A stretch of DNA of 63,957 nucleotides, taken from the NCBI GenBank assembly GCA_051453625.1, contig JBOZIK010000001.1:47816357-47880313 (forward strand). Reading direction: 5' to 3'. This DNA comes from Welwitschia mirabilis. Its lineage: Eukaryota; Gnetophyta; Gnetopsida; Welwitschiales. Shown one piece after another: positions 1 through 11,672 of the stretch. The translations under genes were made by a program, and so were the position numbers. Every line of letters begins with the position of its first letter. Position 1 is the stretch's first letter. The notes under the pieces were generated by a model, which had not been told where the DNA came from, did not search any database, and was given only the letters and a program-made list of their open reading frames with translations.

Positions 1-142
1 CTCTAAAAAGGCTCATGCATTACTTGAAGGAACAATATTCTCTATCATTGAAGCAATCAAAAAGTTAAAGCATCAAGAATATGATCCTAAAGCATTAGTC
101 TTAGTAGACAGCCTTTTAAAAAATCAATATTACAAAATCTAG
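1..142 (+). CDS. Possible C-terminal exon of an unknown gene, partial
   Basis: Frame 2 is open from the window edge to a TAG at 140-142 and gives 46 residues, ending in VDSLLKNQYYKI. The composition looks protein-like: alternating hydrophobic and charged residues (LLEGTIFSIIEAIKKLKHQEY) that could form an amphipathic helix. No start codon lies in the window, so this would be the end of a gene or exon that begins to the left. I do not recognise the family. With so short a stretch, a chance open frame or a decayed element end is also possible. The sequence after it turns AT-rich at once, which fits a 3' UTR or intergenic DNA. Confidence 0.3.
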   Translation, partial: SKKAHALLEGTIFSIIEAIKKLKHQEYDPKALVLVDSLLKNQYYKI

Positions 143-1560
143 AAAGTATCAAGAAGAAAAAAAAGCATATCTAATACTGTTGTGAGTAGTAGGACATATT
201 AAACTCAATTCCTTCATAAGAGAGAGAGAGAGATAGAGAGATCTTTTAGATGGAAAGTTAAAAGTGCTAGTAGCATAAACTAGTTTCTATATAAAGAATG
301 ATTCTTTAATATAAGAAGAGCATTTACCAATATTTTAATCCTCTCTCTTTGATGAACTTATACTAGGTTCTTTTATATGATGAACTTTATTAAGTCTATA
401 TATAGTGTGGTGATTGCTTTGAGTTCTTTATGATGAACTTTAAAGAGTTTCTTATGAAGAAATTTCTATATTAATTGCTATGTTAGAAGCATGTTCTAGC
501 ACTTTGGATGTGATAACAATCTAATTCTTATATTTGTCATCAAGGCTCTTTTTTCTTTTTAGTCAAACCCTATCTTATAAATGTATCATTCCCAATTTAA
601 GTGGTTATTATAACCACTTCCATATTATTCTCTTTTGTTTCACTTACTTTGCTATTTTTGGTTGTGAAATACGTCTATTTAAACCCCTCAACACTAATGT
701 AAAAGACTAAACTAATGTTCATAGATCAATATTGTATTCCATTTCAATGGCTTGTGATTGATGGAAGCCATCCAACATTAATACCTATAACATTAATCAT
801 TCTACAAAGAATATATAAACTTGTTTATTTTTATTGAAACTAAATCTTACAATCTAACCAGTGCCATTACCTGTCTTAATCATCACCATTGGTGTTTTTA
901 AGAAATAGACTTTGAAACATTTCTTGCATTCTTTGTAAATGTTACTACCGAATTTCATAATGTTATGTTAATTATGAATGATTAAGTGATGTTTTATATT
1001 TCCCTCAAAAATGTAGGAGAAATTTGAGAGTTAATGGTTTCAAAAAAATTAAAAAAAAAGAAAAATTGACGCATGTATTTATTCAAGTTTTAATCTAAGC
1101 ACATGTGTAATCTATAATTCTAAAATCTTGAAAATTACTTGGAGATTGTATTTTACCTAAGACAAGATGACTATTTGTGAAGAGAATTTAAGCAATAATG
1201 TGACCTTGTAGGGACCTGACTTTTGAATGAATTCAATGGGCACAAAATAAAGACTCCCTATGTGTGTATATTTTAAGTCTAATTATCGCCTTTTAACAAT
1301 CTAATTAATATAAAACTTAGAAAGCAACTAATGGGTGTACACTTTGTAGGTTTTTTTTTTTTATATATATTTGGAGAAGATACATGTATGAAAATAACTT
1401 TATTTAATGTAAATAAAATTACTTTGTAAATTTAAAAAAAAAAAAAAAAAAAGCTAACTAATCAAGGAGAAAAGAATGGCCTTTCACATAAATTGGCAGA
1501 TCACCTTTTTTAATAAATAAAAATGAAAAAAATTAGAATACAGAATTGAGTAAAGGGAGA
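143..1560. other. AT-rich intergenic stretch, no gene seen
   Basis: No open frame of interest on either strand. It holds a GA microsatellite near 219-241, several homopolymer A and T runs (about 1351-1362 and 1432-1452) and small imprecise copies of an ATGATGAACTTT word around 350-440. Nothing assignable. Confidence 0.6.
219..241. repeat. GA/AG microsatellite
   Basis: A run of AG dinucleotides interrupted once by AT, in otherwise AT-rich DNA. Confidence 0.8.
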
Positions 1561-2867
1561 CTAGCTGGTCCGTTTTTGTGATGCATGCTACATCCCTTCT
1601 CTGCACTCCTGCTTCAGCTCTGCCGCATTGTTCTGCTATGTTTTTCTTGTGAATATGCTATCTCTTCTGAGCTTCTATCTCCCCATTGTGCTAATAGCCA
1701 TTTTTCTTTCGTTCCCTTTCCATTTGATTCTATTGCTCGCCGATTTTTATACCTATCTGTGATCCTCCTTTTACTTCTTTCTTCTCCTTTGTTCCTGTTT
1801 TCCATGTTCTGAGGTACGCTGTGTTGTTGTTGTTGTTGTTGTTTTCTTTTTTTTTTTTTTTTTTTTTTTCTGGTGTTTACTACTATCGCTATTCTCCTCT
1901 GGGCACTGTCTTTTATTCTATTGTAATGTGCATTCTCTTTTAAGTGACTGTGAATCATAGAACCTTTGCTGAATGCACCTCTGATCCGTCCTTATTTTTC
2001 TATAAATGATCTTGTTTTTTTTTATATGGCATTTTTCACCTGATCCTCCTTTGCCTTAGCTTCTGATATCTGTGAGTACTTTTCGTGTATTGGCATTCTT
2101 CTTTTTCTAATCTGCTGCCCGATGAAGTCCCACCCATTCTTATCGCTTTCTAGTTAGATTAAATGTCGCTAGCCATGATTGTCATCAAAGGAGTGAGCGA
2201 CAATGCTAAGGAATTCTTTAGCGCGTCTGATGGGATTGCAGATCTCCATCAGTGAATACTATAATGTTGCTTGTTAGAGACAGTTGCGACCAAAATGTTT
2301 CATTGCGGTTTGCAGAATGTCTTTGAGGATAAATTAGAAGCAGGTCTAAACACTCACCGTCTTATTTCATGCTGAATCTTCAAGCCCAATACACTTTTTC
2401 CAAGCCATGCTACTTTTGTTGCCCCCTTGACAAATCCTACCGATCTCTTCTCATCGTCTTGCCCACTTTGGGAAAGCATGTATCAACTAAAGATTTGCTA
2501 CAGAACTCCATCGACTGACTTTGACTTTCCTTGCTAGACTCATCTTTCACCATCTTTAATTAATACATGATTAGATTTCAGGTCATGTCCTCCTTCTTAA
2601 AGAGAATTCTGAGTCGCTTGCTCGTTTGGTGGTTCTGATGAATAATTCCAACTTTTTAGAGTCTTTAGCTTAGTATGATTTAGGAATTTCTGACTCTGCC
2701 TCTTGCATTGCCTTTCCGATTTTGATAAAGCTTGTTTTTCCTTTATTTTAAGGCTCTAGGATTTTTACTTGTATGCGTTTAGCATTAGAAACAACTGAGA
2801 AGGATAGCATTTTGAATGTTTGTTCTTTTTCTTGGTCTTTGAATATGGGTTCTTAGCTTCACAGTAA
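1561..2867. other. Pyrimidine-rich, slightly GC-richer stretch without a recognised gene
   Basis: From 1570 to about 1810 the plus strand is rich in C and T and looks like plant 5' UTR or intron sequence. A 75-residue frame at 1585-1812 is low-complexity Leu/Phe/Ser and is probably not a gene. A GTT/T-tract microsatellite sits at 1822-1869. The part running up to 2867 has no convincing frame but may be decayed upstream sequence of the PPR pseudogene that follows. Confidence 0.4.
1822..1869. repeat. GTT microsatellite followed by a T tract
   Basis: About seven GTT units (1822-1844) followed by a run of more than twenty T, interrupted by a single C near 1846. Confidence 0.85.
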
Positions 2868-3325
2868 TCTTTCTTAGTGTTTTGATAGCATGTAGCCACG
2901 TAGATTCAGTTCATGAAGGGCTTAAGTACTTTAATGCAATGATATAGCGCTACAAGATCCAACTAGACTTAGAGCATTATGCTTGCATGGTTGATCTCCA
3001 TAAATGCACTAGTTACCTTGAGGAGGCACTGGTCTTCATTCATAGAATGCCGCTTGAGGCAGATGCTATTATTTGGAAAACATTGCTTGTAGCCTACAGG
3101 ATCCATGGGAATGCCAATTTAGGAAGATATGCAGCAGAAAAGATTGTCAAGTTGGAACCAAATGATCATGGAACTTATATGCTACTGTGTCACATGTATT
3201 GTGATATGGATAGATGACATGATGCTATAAAGCTTGGAAAACAGATGAAGAATAGAAGCATTAAAAAGGAATTAGGCTATAGTTGGATGAAGGTAAATGA
3301 CAAGTTGCATGTATTTATTTCATAT
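2868..3325 (+). pseudogene. PPR protein pseudogene, PLS-class C-terminal repeats and E-type region
   Basis: Pentatricopeptide repeat proteins of the PLS class bind organellar RNA and act mainly in C-to-U editing. The frame reads LIACSHVDSVHEGLKYFNAM, then a stop, then HYACMVDLHKCTSYLEEAL, then MPLEADAIIWKTLLVAYRIH and LEPNDHGTYMLL. These match the usual order of the last L and S repeats and the E motif (EHYACMVD, MP.EPDA..W..LL, LEP.D.G.Y.LL). A second stop follows CDMDR, and the frame then resumes with HDAIKLGKQMKNRSIKKELG and a YSW motif. The internal stops and the lack of upstream repeats or a DYW domain in frame mark it as dead. What I see is the motif order; editing function is family knowledge and does not apply to this copy. 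Confidence 0.8.
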
Positions 3326-4117
3326 TCTAGCTAGCATTGAAATTTAGTGAGTTCACAAGAATGTTTGCTTGATGATTACTTAGAACCATGGATTAAGGGC
3401 ACTTAAGCAATACCCACATCAAAGCAGTTTGCAGAACTGACATTTCTTATTGTGGGCAATCATAAAAGCATCCATACAGTGTCACTTGTTCCAAACAAAC
3501 AGCTTCTAGAGCATTATATCAACCACTTAGGAATAAAGGTCATGGTTGAGTTCAAATATTACAGAAGCATTATTGCTATCGATGTAGACTACGATGGCTA
3601 CTCGTTATTATGCATGAATGTTGCAGAGGCAGACTAGACTCCCTTGCTGTCGTAAAATTCATTTGGTTCAAGTGCCGCTCTTGCCAAATGTCTTTAGTTT
3701 ATTAAGTCCCTTGAGACTGCACGATCCCATCTTATGAGTCCCTAGAATGTGGGTGCATTCCCCTCTTGGTTAAAATGCTTGAAACCAAGATTGCAAGTGA
3801 GCAGAAAACCACAGCAAAGTCCTTATTGGTTAAAAAAAAAAAAAAAAAGGTTATTCAAAAAAGAAGTCAAGGGGAGAGTTGCACACTTGTGTTTCTCTTG
3901 TTAGAATTCCCTATGAAAATCATAGAAGAGAGGATGGTGATCAAATAGTTAAGGCCTTTTGAAAAAGTTTGTTGTTTAATGATGGAGATAAGTTATTTAT
4001 TGATTCCTTATATGAGCAAAAGGCAGATTTTATAACCATTGTACATAAAAGTATGTGTAGGTTGGGTGTAAAACCTACTTTCTTTAAATTACAATCTGTC
4101 AGAAACTTTTCAAAAAG
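3326..4117. other. Unassigned stretch between two PPR fragments
   Basis: A 61-residue plus-strand frame at 3452-3637 (with VSLVPNKQLLEHYINHLG) looks somewhat protein-like but I do not recognise it. It does not resemble the DYW domain expected after the E region. A 60-residue frame at 3766-3948 contains a poly-Lys run from an A tract and is probably chance. Confidence 0.35.
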
Positions 4118-4385
4118 GGCACTGTGGATGAAGCATTAAATCTCTACTTGTGGATGTAGAAAAATAAAATTTCATTTGATATCTCTTCTCTAGCAATTCT
4201 TTTAGATGGTATTTTTAAGCTTGGTCATGTAAAAAAGGCAAACGATATTTTTGAAGGAGTTGTAAATGATGGCCTTCATGCGAGTCCCAAACTTTATGAT
4301 AGAATGATAATTTTAAATTGTGATAGAGAAAGTGTTGATCATGCTGTAAGATTGTTTCAGAAGGTGTTGATCAGAGGTTTTCTTA
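4118..4385 (+). pseudogene. PPR repeat pseudogene fragment, P-class like
   Basis: The plus-strand frame reads GTVDEALNLYLWM, stop, KNKISFDISSLAILLDGIFK, LGHVKKANDIFEGVVNDGLH, SPKLYDRMIILNCDRESVDHA, VRLFQKVLIRGF. This gives about two and a half 35-residue units with the PPR helix pattern (..AL.L...M...G..., ...Y..MI.L.C..G.VD.A..LF). An in-frame stop after LWM, no start and no flanking repeats show it is a remnant. It lies about 0.8 kb from the E-region remnant. Whether both come from one ancestral locus cannot be decided, because one looks PLS-type and the other P-type. Confidence 0.6.
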
Positions 4386-4899
4386 GGTCGTTCCAGAGGC
4401 ATTTCATCCAAGTTTTATCCTTTAATCTTCTCAACTGAAGATGAGATTTCATCAAGTGCTTCATTTCTACTTGAAGAAGACAACTTCGATGGAAAAATGT
4501 GAGATTGAGAAGCGTTGGATGAGCTAGCTCATCGTTATAGCCATGATTGCACGCATCTACACCGCTTTTCTTAGAAACTTTTGTTTATAGATATCATAAA
4601 ATGGCAGTCTTTTTCTTTGGTTGGGTTGTGCTAATCAAGAGTGATGCTAAAGTTTGTGTTCTCATTTATAGGAAGCTTCTGCCATTTATCTTTAGATGTC
4701 TTCTTGCAGATATGTGCATACCAATCTCTTAATTATCATTGTTTAACAATAATCTTAGAAAAGTACTTCACATTCTAAGGGCAGAGAATGGAAGGTTGGT
4801 GGGTAAAAGTGGGAAGAATTTCTATACTACATAATCATCATAATTCATAGTAAAAATCTCTTTTAATCATTTCATATTTAATTGTTCCAAAAAAGAAAA

Positions 4900-5836
4900 T
4901 GAACAATGCAATTATCTAATTATGGAATGCAAAATGCATAAAGAATTTGCATAAAGAATATGCAAAATCGGCCCTTATGATCTGTATTCAATTAGAATTA
5001 ATCTACTAAAAGCATTAATCAAACAAAACACAAGTCATAAGAGATACAAGAAGAATTGTGTAAACAGGAGAAATTTATTGATTTTCAAATGCTTTACAAA
5101 GCACCTCAACAAGGTAAGGACTCCTCGATGACAGATGCACAACCTAACACCAAGAATTATCTCTTCTAATACTCAAATGGACCTTCAACGCCTTCAAAGG
5201 CCTTTGTCACCATTCCTCCAATGTCACAAAATGATGAAATGAGGCCAATAGGGGGTTTTTATAGTTGTTCTAGGGTTGTTAGGTTTTAGAATGTAAGTAC
5301 AAGCCGAGAAGAATTATTAGGCACAAACTAGGCTAAAATTGACTCAGTTAAGAAGAAGTTATTAGCCTGTTATGTTCACTATTATCGTGGGAATGACCAA
5401 GGGCATAACATGCCTTCATATCCAATCACAAACTACCATGTCATAATGTCATGGAAATCTAAATTTGAACCTTAATCGAAGTGTCATGACTTGTGTCATG
5501 TGGATGACAGCCTGCATGACAGTAACCCTAATTACTCACCATCTCAGCAGTGCCATGTCAGTAGCTCTATTTCCTTTTGAAATGGTATCATAACCAGTGT
5601 CGTATGGATGACATACGGGACAATAGCAAATTCCTTGAGTTTTTGCCTTTAACTTTGGACCAAATTTGTCATTGTTGAAATCATGCTGTTATAAGGTAAA
5701 TAGAGTGTCTAAGAGCACAATTAAGTTATTCTATTACTTCATAATAGAGTTCTTGAAAATGACTAAATTAAGCTCCTATCCCCTACAAAACATCATCAAT
5801 TACACTATCAAAACACGATAAATTGGTATCCCAACA
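4900..5836 (-). repeat. Decayed Gypsy LTR, divergent member of the family at 20.6, 29.2, 49.5 and 58.3 kb
   Basis: The right end (about 5760-5836) matches the right ends of the LTRs at 22.5 and 30.2 kb: a 'cctacaaaa...catcaa...aaca' stretch, then an ATTGGTATCCCAACA terminus equivalent to ATTTGGCATCGCAACA. In minus-strand reading this is the 5' start of the LTR (TGTTG-GATACC). The body shares the 'accaagaa..ctc..ctac..atggacctt' block with the other copies. The left boundary is not clear, and 4900 is only an estimate. The sequence to the right also resembles the 3' internal region of the better copies, so this is probably the 3' LTR of a minus-strand element. Confidence 0.5.
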
Positions 5837-6944
5837 TTGTTCCAATCCTAACATTATGGGATTAAGATCAACTAAAATTGTAAAATCCTATGTGTATAAA
5901 TGTTTTTGAATTTAATAAATAATTTGAGTCATTTTAATTAATATATTTCTCAAGCTTCATGAACTAATTTAATTGCTCATTGTTCAATTATTACCATGCA
6001 TTTGAACATCACTCACTTTTTAAGACTTGCATGATCTACCTTATTTTCTATGTGTTCTCTTCCTTTCTTTCAATGATTTTATGTTATCTTCTTTTAAACG
6101 CTTACTTTGTTAACCTTCCTAACATTACTTATGTTAAAATTTGCTTTAGAAAAAATTAATATTTCATAAATGAATCATAACTCTGAGCATGCTAGGTATA
6201 AATAAATCTAATTATCATTATTCAACTTAACTTATATATGCATAGATTATTTACAATAAGACTTCTATTTTTGAATTTTAATTTGAAAATTAAAAAAATA
6301 AGAACCTATCCAGTTTATAAGGTTTTTCTATTCTCTTTAAGAATTGTACTCCTAAAATATATGCTTTAATTATTTGTTAACTAACTAGATAACTTTCTCA
6401 TTCATTAAGATTATAGACTCAAAAGCTTCATTTGTAATATTTGCATTCTTGTTATGAAACACTTTTTTTTGTGAATAAATTCTCTTGTCCTGAAAGACTT
6501 TTCTTTAAGTTTTTTAAATTTTTTTCTTGATTACGAATTCTCTCTTGATTTAATTTAACTCACTTATATTTTCCATCCATTTGGTTTTAGATTAATGTAG
6601 GATATAATTCAATTTGTTTACAAAAATTATGAACACTATCACATAGAAATTTAAGATCTATGTTTAATTTTAGAAAATGGTTTAACTCCAGTAACTCCTA
6701 TTTATTAAATCAAAATGTTTGAACCATTTTAGTTTAAACTCTTTTCCTAATTTTGATAAAATAACCTTATTTAAACTCCCCTAAATTTTTAATTTTTAAT
6801 TCAATATGTGAGGTGGCTTAAGTTTTATAAATAAGTTCATAAGGAGTGAATCTTGCACTTTGTTTTCATGTTATTTTAGAAGTGCATAATGGTTCTTCTG
6901 GTTTTTCAGTCTGATCTAATTTCTTAGAATTAATTACGTCCATC
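5837..6944. other. AT-rich stretch, probably eroded Gypsy internal sequence
   Basis: The first 100 bases resemble the sequence to the right of the LTR at 22.5 kb ('ttccaatcc..a..aactaaaattgt'). The rest is AT-rich with many T runs and no coding frame on either strand. Confidence 0.35.
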
Positions 6945-7560
6945 AAAATTTTATTGATCGCCCTGGCCCACTTTTCACAATATGGCAAGAGCCCTCGCAT
7001 ATGAATCTTTCGTGAGGAACACCATTCTCTTCCCAGATACGATGGCCCGCTTTTCCGCGCTCTTCGGAGCGATTCCTTGGCAGGGATTCTTTCCCAGTCT
7101 TCCCTCGCCGACGTGCGCTTAGTTCGCAAATAGGTCATTGGAGTGTCTTCTCAGCTATTTGGCCACCGAAGCGTGATACAACAAGGGCTCTGTGTAACGC
7201 TCTTTTGTCTATTTCTGTCATTCCTTCCTGTGTTTCGCCAGCTTCTCAAAACGTTTTACTTCTTATTTCAATGCTCAACGGTTCTGACTGCTATTCACGC
7301 TGTTAGGAAGAGCCATTTCAAGTTGGTAAATGTGAAAGGTTTATTTTCGTTGTAAAGTTTCGGTGTATTAAGTGAGGATCGTTTTAGGAATTAGAGAGGA
7401 GTTTCTGAAAATGGCATTGAACAGTGTAGACTAGAGAGGAAAGCTGTAACGCAAAATCAGCGTTAAATCAGACACAGTTCTGCAATGCCGTAAGAGGAGG
7501 AAGTTGTTTCAGCAGGAGAATAGATGGGGAATGAACCAACGATCTAAACATAAATGTCAT
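6945..7560. other. GC-richer island without a recognised gene
   Basis: Base composition rises sharply compared with both sides and CpG is frequent, as in plant promoter or first-exon sequence. Frames of 90 residues (6866-7138, minus) and 70 residues (7143-7355, plus) exist but neither matches a family I know. The minus one is rich in Lys and Arg and could be chance. It may be the 5' end of a gene cut off by the Copia insertion about 130 bases to the right, but no splice or domain evidence supports that. Confidence 0.3.
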
Positions 7561-7688
7561 AGGTGCTGTGGAAACAAAGGGCCAAATAAATAGTGTCGTA
7601 TGATAAAAACTTTAACCTACTCACTTTCACTCAACAAAAACATTAAACAAATGGTTTTAAATCTCCAACTACACAATAACCTCTTTAT

Positions 7689-7693
7689 AGAAG
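7689..7693. repeat. Left target-site duplication AGAAG
   Basis: The five bases AGAAG directly precede the TGAAGGAT end of the 3' LTR. The same five bases follow the outer 5' LTR at 13951-13955. The bases next to the inner LTR (11892-11896, TCCGC) do not match. Confidence 0.65.
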
Positions 7694-7938
7694 TGAAGGA
7701 TTTTGACAAAGCAAGAAAGTTAAAAAAAAAAAAAAATGCTAGAATGATTGATAATCTTTATTGAATGAAAGCTGGCCTTTTATATGTTTACAAGAGTAAC
7801 ATTGAGGCAAAACTGAAAAGCCTATAAAACAGGAAACAAACTAGCTGCCACTAACGCTTTAAAAGCAACAGCTTAACCGAAACTGAATCTGATAACAAGC
7901 TAACTTTGAATTAGTATTCTTTAACTTATTCTTCAACA
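7694..7938 (-). repeat. Copia 3' LTR
   Basis: 245 bases running TGAAGGAT...CTTCAACA on the plus strand, that is TGTTGAAG...ATCCTTCA in element sense, with TG/CA ends. In element sense it has a TATA-like ACATATAAAAGG and a CAATAAAG polyadenylation-type signal upstream of a run of T, as expected for U3-R. It is the only one of the three LTRs without an obvious deletion. Confidence 0.9.
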
Positions 7939-7948
7939 TCCCCCTTTT
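7939..7948 (-). other. Polypurine tract of the Copia element
   Basis: In element sense the bases just before the 3' LTR read AAAAGGGGGA, directly against TGTTGAAG. This is the standard site for plus-strand DNA priming and confirms which LTR is 3'. Confidence 0.85.
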
Positions 7949-7949
7949 G

Positions 7950-10900
7950 ATTCAAAGTTAGTGATGAACAGTTGAGTTCGAAGTCCTCCAAACTTCGCTT
8001 GGGCTAAAGCTTTAGTAAACAAGTCTACCAGTTATTGTTTAGACCTACAAAACTCTAGCTTTACTTCTTCTCGTGCAACCAAATCCCTTATAAAGTGATG
8101 TTTAATCTCAATGTGCTTTGTTCTTTCATGCATGACAGGATTCTTTGTCATTGCCGCTGTAGACAAATTATCATAATAAATCAGTGTTGCATGATGTTGC
8201 TTCTGATTCAATTCATCCAACAATCTTCGTAGCCACACAACTTGACATGCAACAGTTGTTGCTGCCACATACTCAGCTTCGGTTGAAGACAATGCAATAG
8301 TGGTTTGCTTCTTTGAAATCCATGTAACAACTCCTAAACCAAATATAAAACAATTTCCTGTTGTACTCCTTCTATCTTCTTGAGAACCTGCCCAATCACT
8401 ATCAGTGTATCCCACCAATTCAAACTTCTCTTGCTTCGAATACCAGATTCCAAATGCTGTTGTACCAGCAACATATCAAAGATTCCTCTTTGTTGCTCCA
8501 AAATGTTGTTTACTTGGGCAGTGCATAAACCTTGAAATTAAGCCAACAGCATAGGCCAAATCTGGCCTGATGTGAGTGAGATAGATGAGACGTCCCACTA
8601 GGCTTCTAAACTTTCTTGCATTTGCCATTCCTGTGCCATCCTTAGTTGTCAGCTTCTCATTCACATTCATTGAAGTTGTCACAATATTACAACCTCCCAT
8701 GTTGAACTTCTTCAAAATATCTGAGGCATATTTCTGTTGTGAAAGAAATATACCATTCTCGGTTTGCCTAACTTCCAGACCAAGAAAGTAGCTCAACCTT
8801 CCTAAATCTATCATCTCAAACATGTTCATCATTGCATTCTTGATAACTCAGAGATAAGTTGCATAGATAATGTAGTATAGATCATGTCATCTACATACAA
8901 ACTTACCAGGATGATATCTTCCATACCTTGCTTCTTCACATACAAAGTTGGCTTATTTGGACTTCTCTCAAAGCCATTTTGATGAAAGAAGTTATCTATC
9001 TTATTGTACCAAGCTCGAGGAGCTTGTTTTAGGCCATACAATGCTTTCTCGAGCTTGTACACTTTGTGCTCTTCTCCTGAAATCACAAAACCTTCTGGTC
9101 GCTGTACATAGACTTCTTCCCTTAGATCTCCATTTAGGAATGTTGATTTTACATCAAACTGGTATACATTCCATTGCAACTGAGCAACAAGTGCAAGAAT
9201 TACTCTTACTATTTCAAACCTTGCTACTGGTGAGAAGGTTTCTTCAAAATCTACTCCTTGCTCTTGAGCATATCCTCTTGCCACCAGTCTTTCCTTATGT
9301 TTGTGTATGCTTCCATCTGAATGATATTTAGTCTTAAAAATCCATTTAAGACTAATGGCCTTCTTCTCATCTGGTAACTCAATAAGCTTCCAGGTTCCAT
9401 TTCTTTCAATGGTAGAGATTTCATCTTTCATTGCTTTCATCCACACTTCACTCTTCATGGCAGTTTCAGCACAAATTGGATCTTTAGCAAGCATTGCATA
9501 AGTTGAAGAGTAAATATCACCTAGCATCCTGATCCTCCTTTGATACTCTGGTGTTGAATCTATAGAAGATGATGATATGCTTCCTGTAGCTGAAGATGAT
9601 ATACTTCTTGTAGGTGTTACTACTTAAGGGCTGGCTGATGCATCAAAATGAATTTTCTCTTCCTGATCTTCACCAATTGTTGTGTCTAGAACTGAACCTT
9701 GCTTTTCTAAGCCTACTTTCTAGCTTATTTGCTCATCAAACTGCACATCTCTACTAACAATAATATTCTTATCTTCTTGATCAAAGAGCCTATATGCCTT
9801 GGAGTTTGAACAATAGCCAACAAATATATATTTCTTTGATTTTTGATCTAGCTTGTGTCTACCAGAAGGAATTAATGCATGGCATATGCAACCAAATATG
9901 CGCAAGTGATTAACAGAGGGTTTAGACTTATACCAAGCTTCATATGAAGTCATATTCCACACTACTTTTATGGGAGATAGGTTTAGCACATAGGCTGCAA
10001 TTGCCACAGCTTTAGCCCAGAAATCATCAGCTAAGTCCTTTGCTTTTATCATAGAATGTGCCATTTCAACAATAGCTTTATTCCTACACTCAGCTATACC
10101 ATTTTGTTCAGGGGTATAGGGACCTGTAAGTTCTCTCTTGATCCCTTGCTCTACACAAAAACTATTGAACTCTTTGGAAAGAAATTCTTCCCCTCTATCT
10201 GTTCTGAGCACTTTTAGTCTTCCATTACATTGTCTTTCTGTTAGTGCTTTGAACCTCTTAAAAAACTCAAATGCCTCTGAGCAAAAAGTTCTCATGGACC
10301 CACAAATGTCTGCATGCACCAGCTCCAACTTTTCTTGAGCTCTCTTGCTTGTCCTCTAGGAAAGGACCTTCTTGTCTGCTTCCCCAAGGCACACCCTTCA
10401 CACACATGACCTAGCTCCTTAATTATTGGTAAACCTTGTACCATTTCTTTGTTGGCAAGTAGCTGTAGCTCTTTGACATATAGATGACCATAGCACTTAT
10501 GCCATACATCTGTGTCATCTTGCCTGTTGCTTATCATCCCATAATTTTGTTTACAAGAGAAATCTATGGGAAACATCTTGTTCTCTGTTATTTAAGCTTG
10601 CAATAGCACCTCACCTGTCTTTTTTTAAACAACACAAGCATTCTTATCAAATATAACAGGGTAACCGGAATCAACTAGTTGCCCCACAATTAACAAGTTA
10701 TGTGCCAAACCTGGTGCATAGTTCACGTTTTAAATTATATTTTATTTCCCATCAATTTTGACTGCAATAATTCCTTTTCCTTCAATTTAAACCTGCTTGT
10801 CATCTCCCAATCGAACTTGAGATTTTTGTGTCTCATCTAGCTCTTTGAACTTCTTCTTTTCTCCTGTCAAGTGATTTGAGCATGCACTATCAAGATACCA

Positions 10901-11619
10901 AATTTCTTTAGAGGCATCTTGAGGACTTACATAGGTCATAAACAGGTAATCTTCATCCTCCTCTTTTGCATATTTTTCATGATCATGTTTGCTGTAGCAA
11001 TTCTCCTCTCTGTGAACAAATTTCTTCCAATATATGCATTGGACTGGCTTGCCATGCCCACGTCCTCTTCCTCTAAAATTACCTCTGCATATGCCTCTAT
11101 TTGGATAAGTTTTCACCTGTTCCCCCTAAATTTGAAAGAAATGTTCTTCCTCTCGAGCTGTAGACTTGTTAATTCTTACTTCATGTGCTTGCAAGGATCC
11201 CATTAGTTCATCAAAAGAAAGAACTGAGAAATCTTTAGACTCCTCTATGGCTGCCACCACATGATCAAACTTGGGAGCCAAGCTTGTCAAAAGTTTTGCT
11301 ACAATAGTTTCATCTGTTATCTTATCACCATATGACCTCATTTGACTAACAGTTGATGAAACTTTAGCCAAAAATTCCTACACTGTCTCATTGCTTTTCA
11401 TGCAAACAATTTCAAAATCTCTACGTAAGGATTGAAGTTTTAGTGTCATTACCTTGGGAGATCCTTGGTATTCAGTTTTGAGAATTGTCCATGCTTGCTT
11501 GGGTGAAGTTGAGATTTGAAGAGAGTTTTCATCTTGATACTCCATAATTCATACGAATCCCCTTTGAATATGGGAATCTGGGGTTGAGAAACAATCACCG
11601 TTGTGCTGCTTGAAGCCAT
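7950..11619 (-). pseudogene. Copia gag-pol, disabled (gag, protease, integrase, RT, RNase H)
   Basis: Domain order from right to left is that of Ty1/Copia. Gag starts at MASSSTTV (ATG 11619-11617) with FKGDSYELWSIKMKTLF. A damaged zinc knuckle follows (CIYWKKFVHREENCY, second Cys replaced by Trp). The protease has WYLDSACSNHLTG. The integrase has HKCYGHL..CEGCALGKQ, then HADICG, LRTDRGEEF and NGIAECRN, which supply the D, D and E positions, but about 30 residues are missing between HADICGSM and SEAFEFF (10328-10260). The reverse transcriptase (9527-8829) has WIFKTKYHSDGS, FDVKSTFLNG and LYVDDM. RNase H (8418-8032) has YTDSDWAG and SSTEAEY. Frameshifts near 8830, 10330 and 11450 and stops, including one before LVDLFTKAL, show it cannot make a full polyprotein. 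It lies on the same strand as the UGT exon upstream. Confidence 0.93.
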
Positions 11620-11650
11620 CTTGCTATGAAAAAAAAAAAAGCCTAGGTTG

Positions 11651-11669
11651 CAACTTAGCTTTAATACCA
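11651..11669 (-). other. Primer-binding site of the inner Copia element
   Basis: In element sense, three bases after the inner LTR, TGGTATTAAAGCTAAGTTG. This matches the usual plant Copia site TGGTATCAGAGC (initiator methionine tRNA) with changes at two positions. The second copy at 13786-13798 keeps the exact form. Confidence 0.8.
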
Positions 11670-11672
11670 TAA

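Noticed and set aside
1614-1958. Minus-strand frame of 114 residues
   Set aside because: Poly-Lys and poly-Gln from the T tract and GTT microsatellite; no domain and no similarity to the neighbouring gene fragments.
3452-3637. DYW deaminase domain after the PPR E region
   Set aside because: No HxE or CxxC signature or DYW end in any frame; the residues there do not fit the domain.
8948-9331. Plus-strand frame of 127 residues opposite Copia RT
   Set aside because: Shadow of the minus-strand reverse transcriptase, which has a clear domain match.
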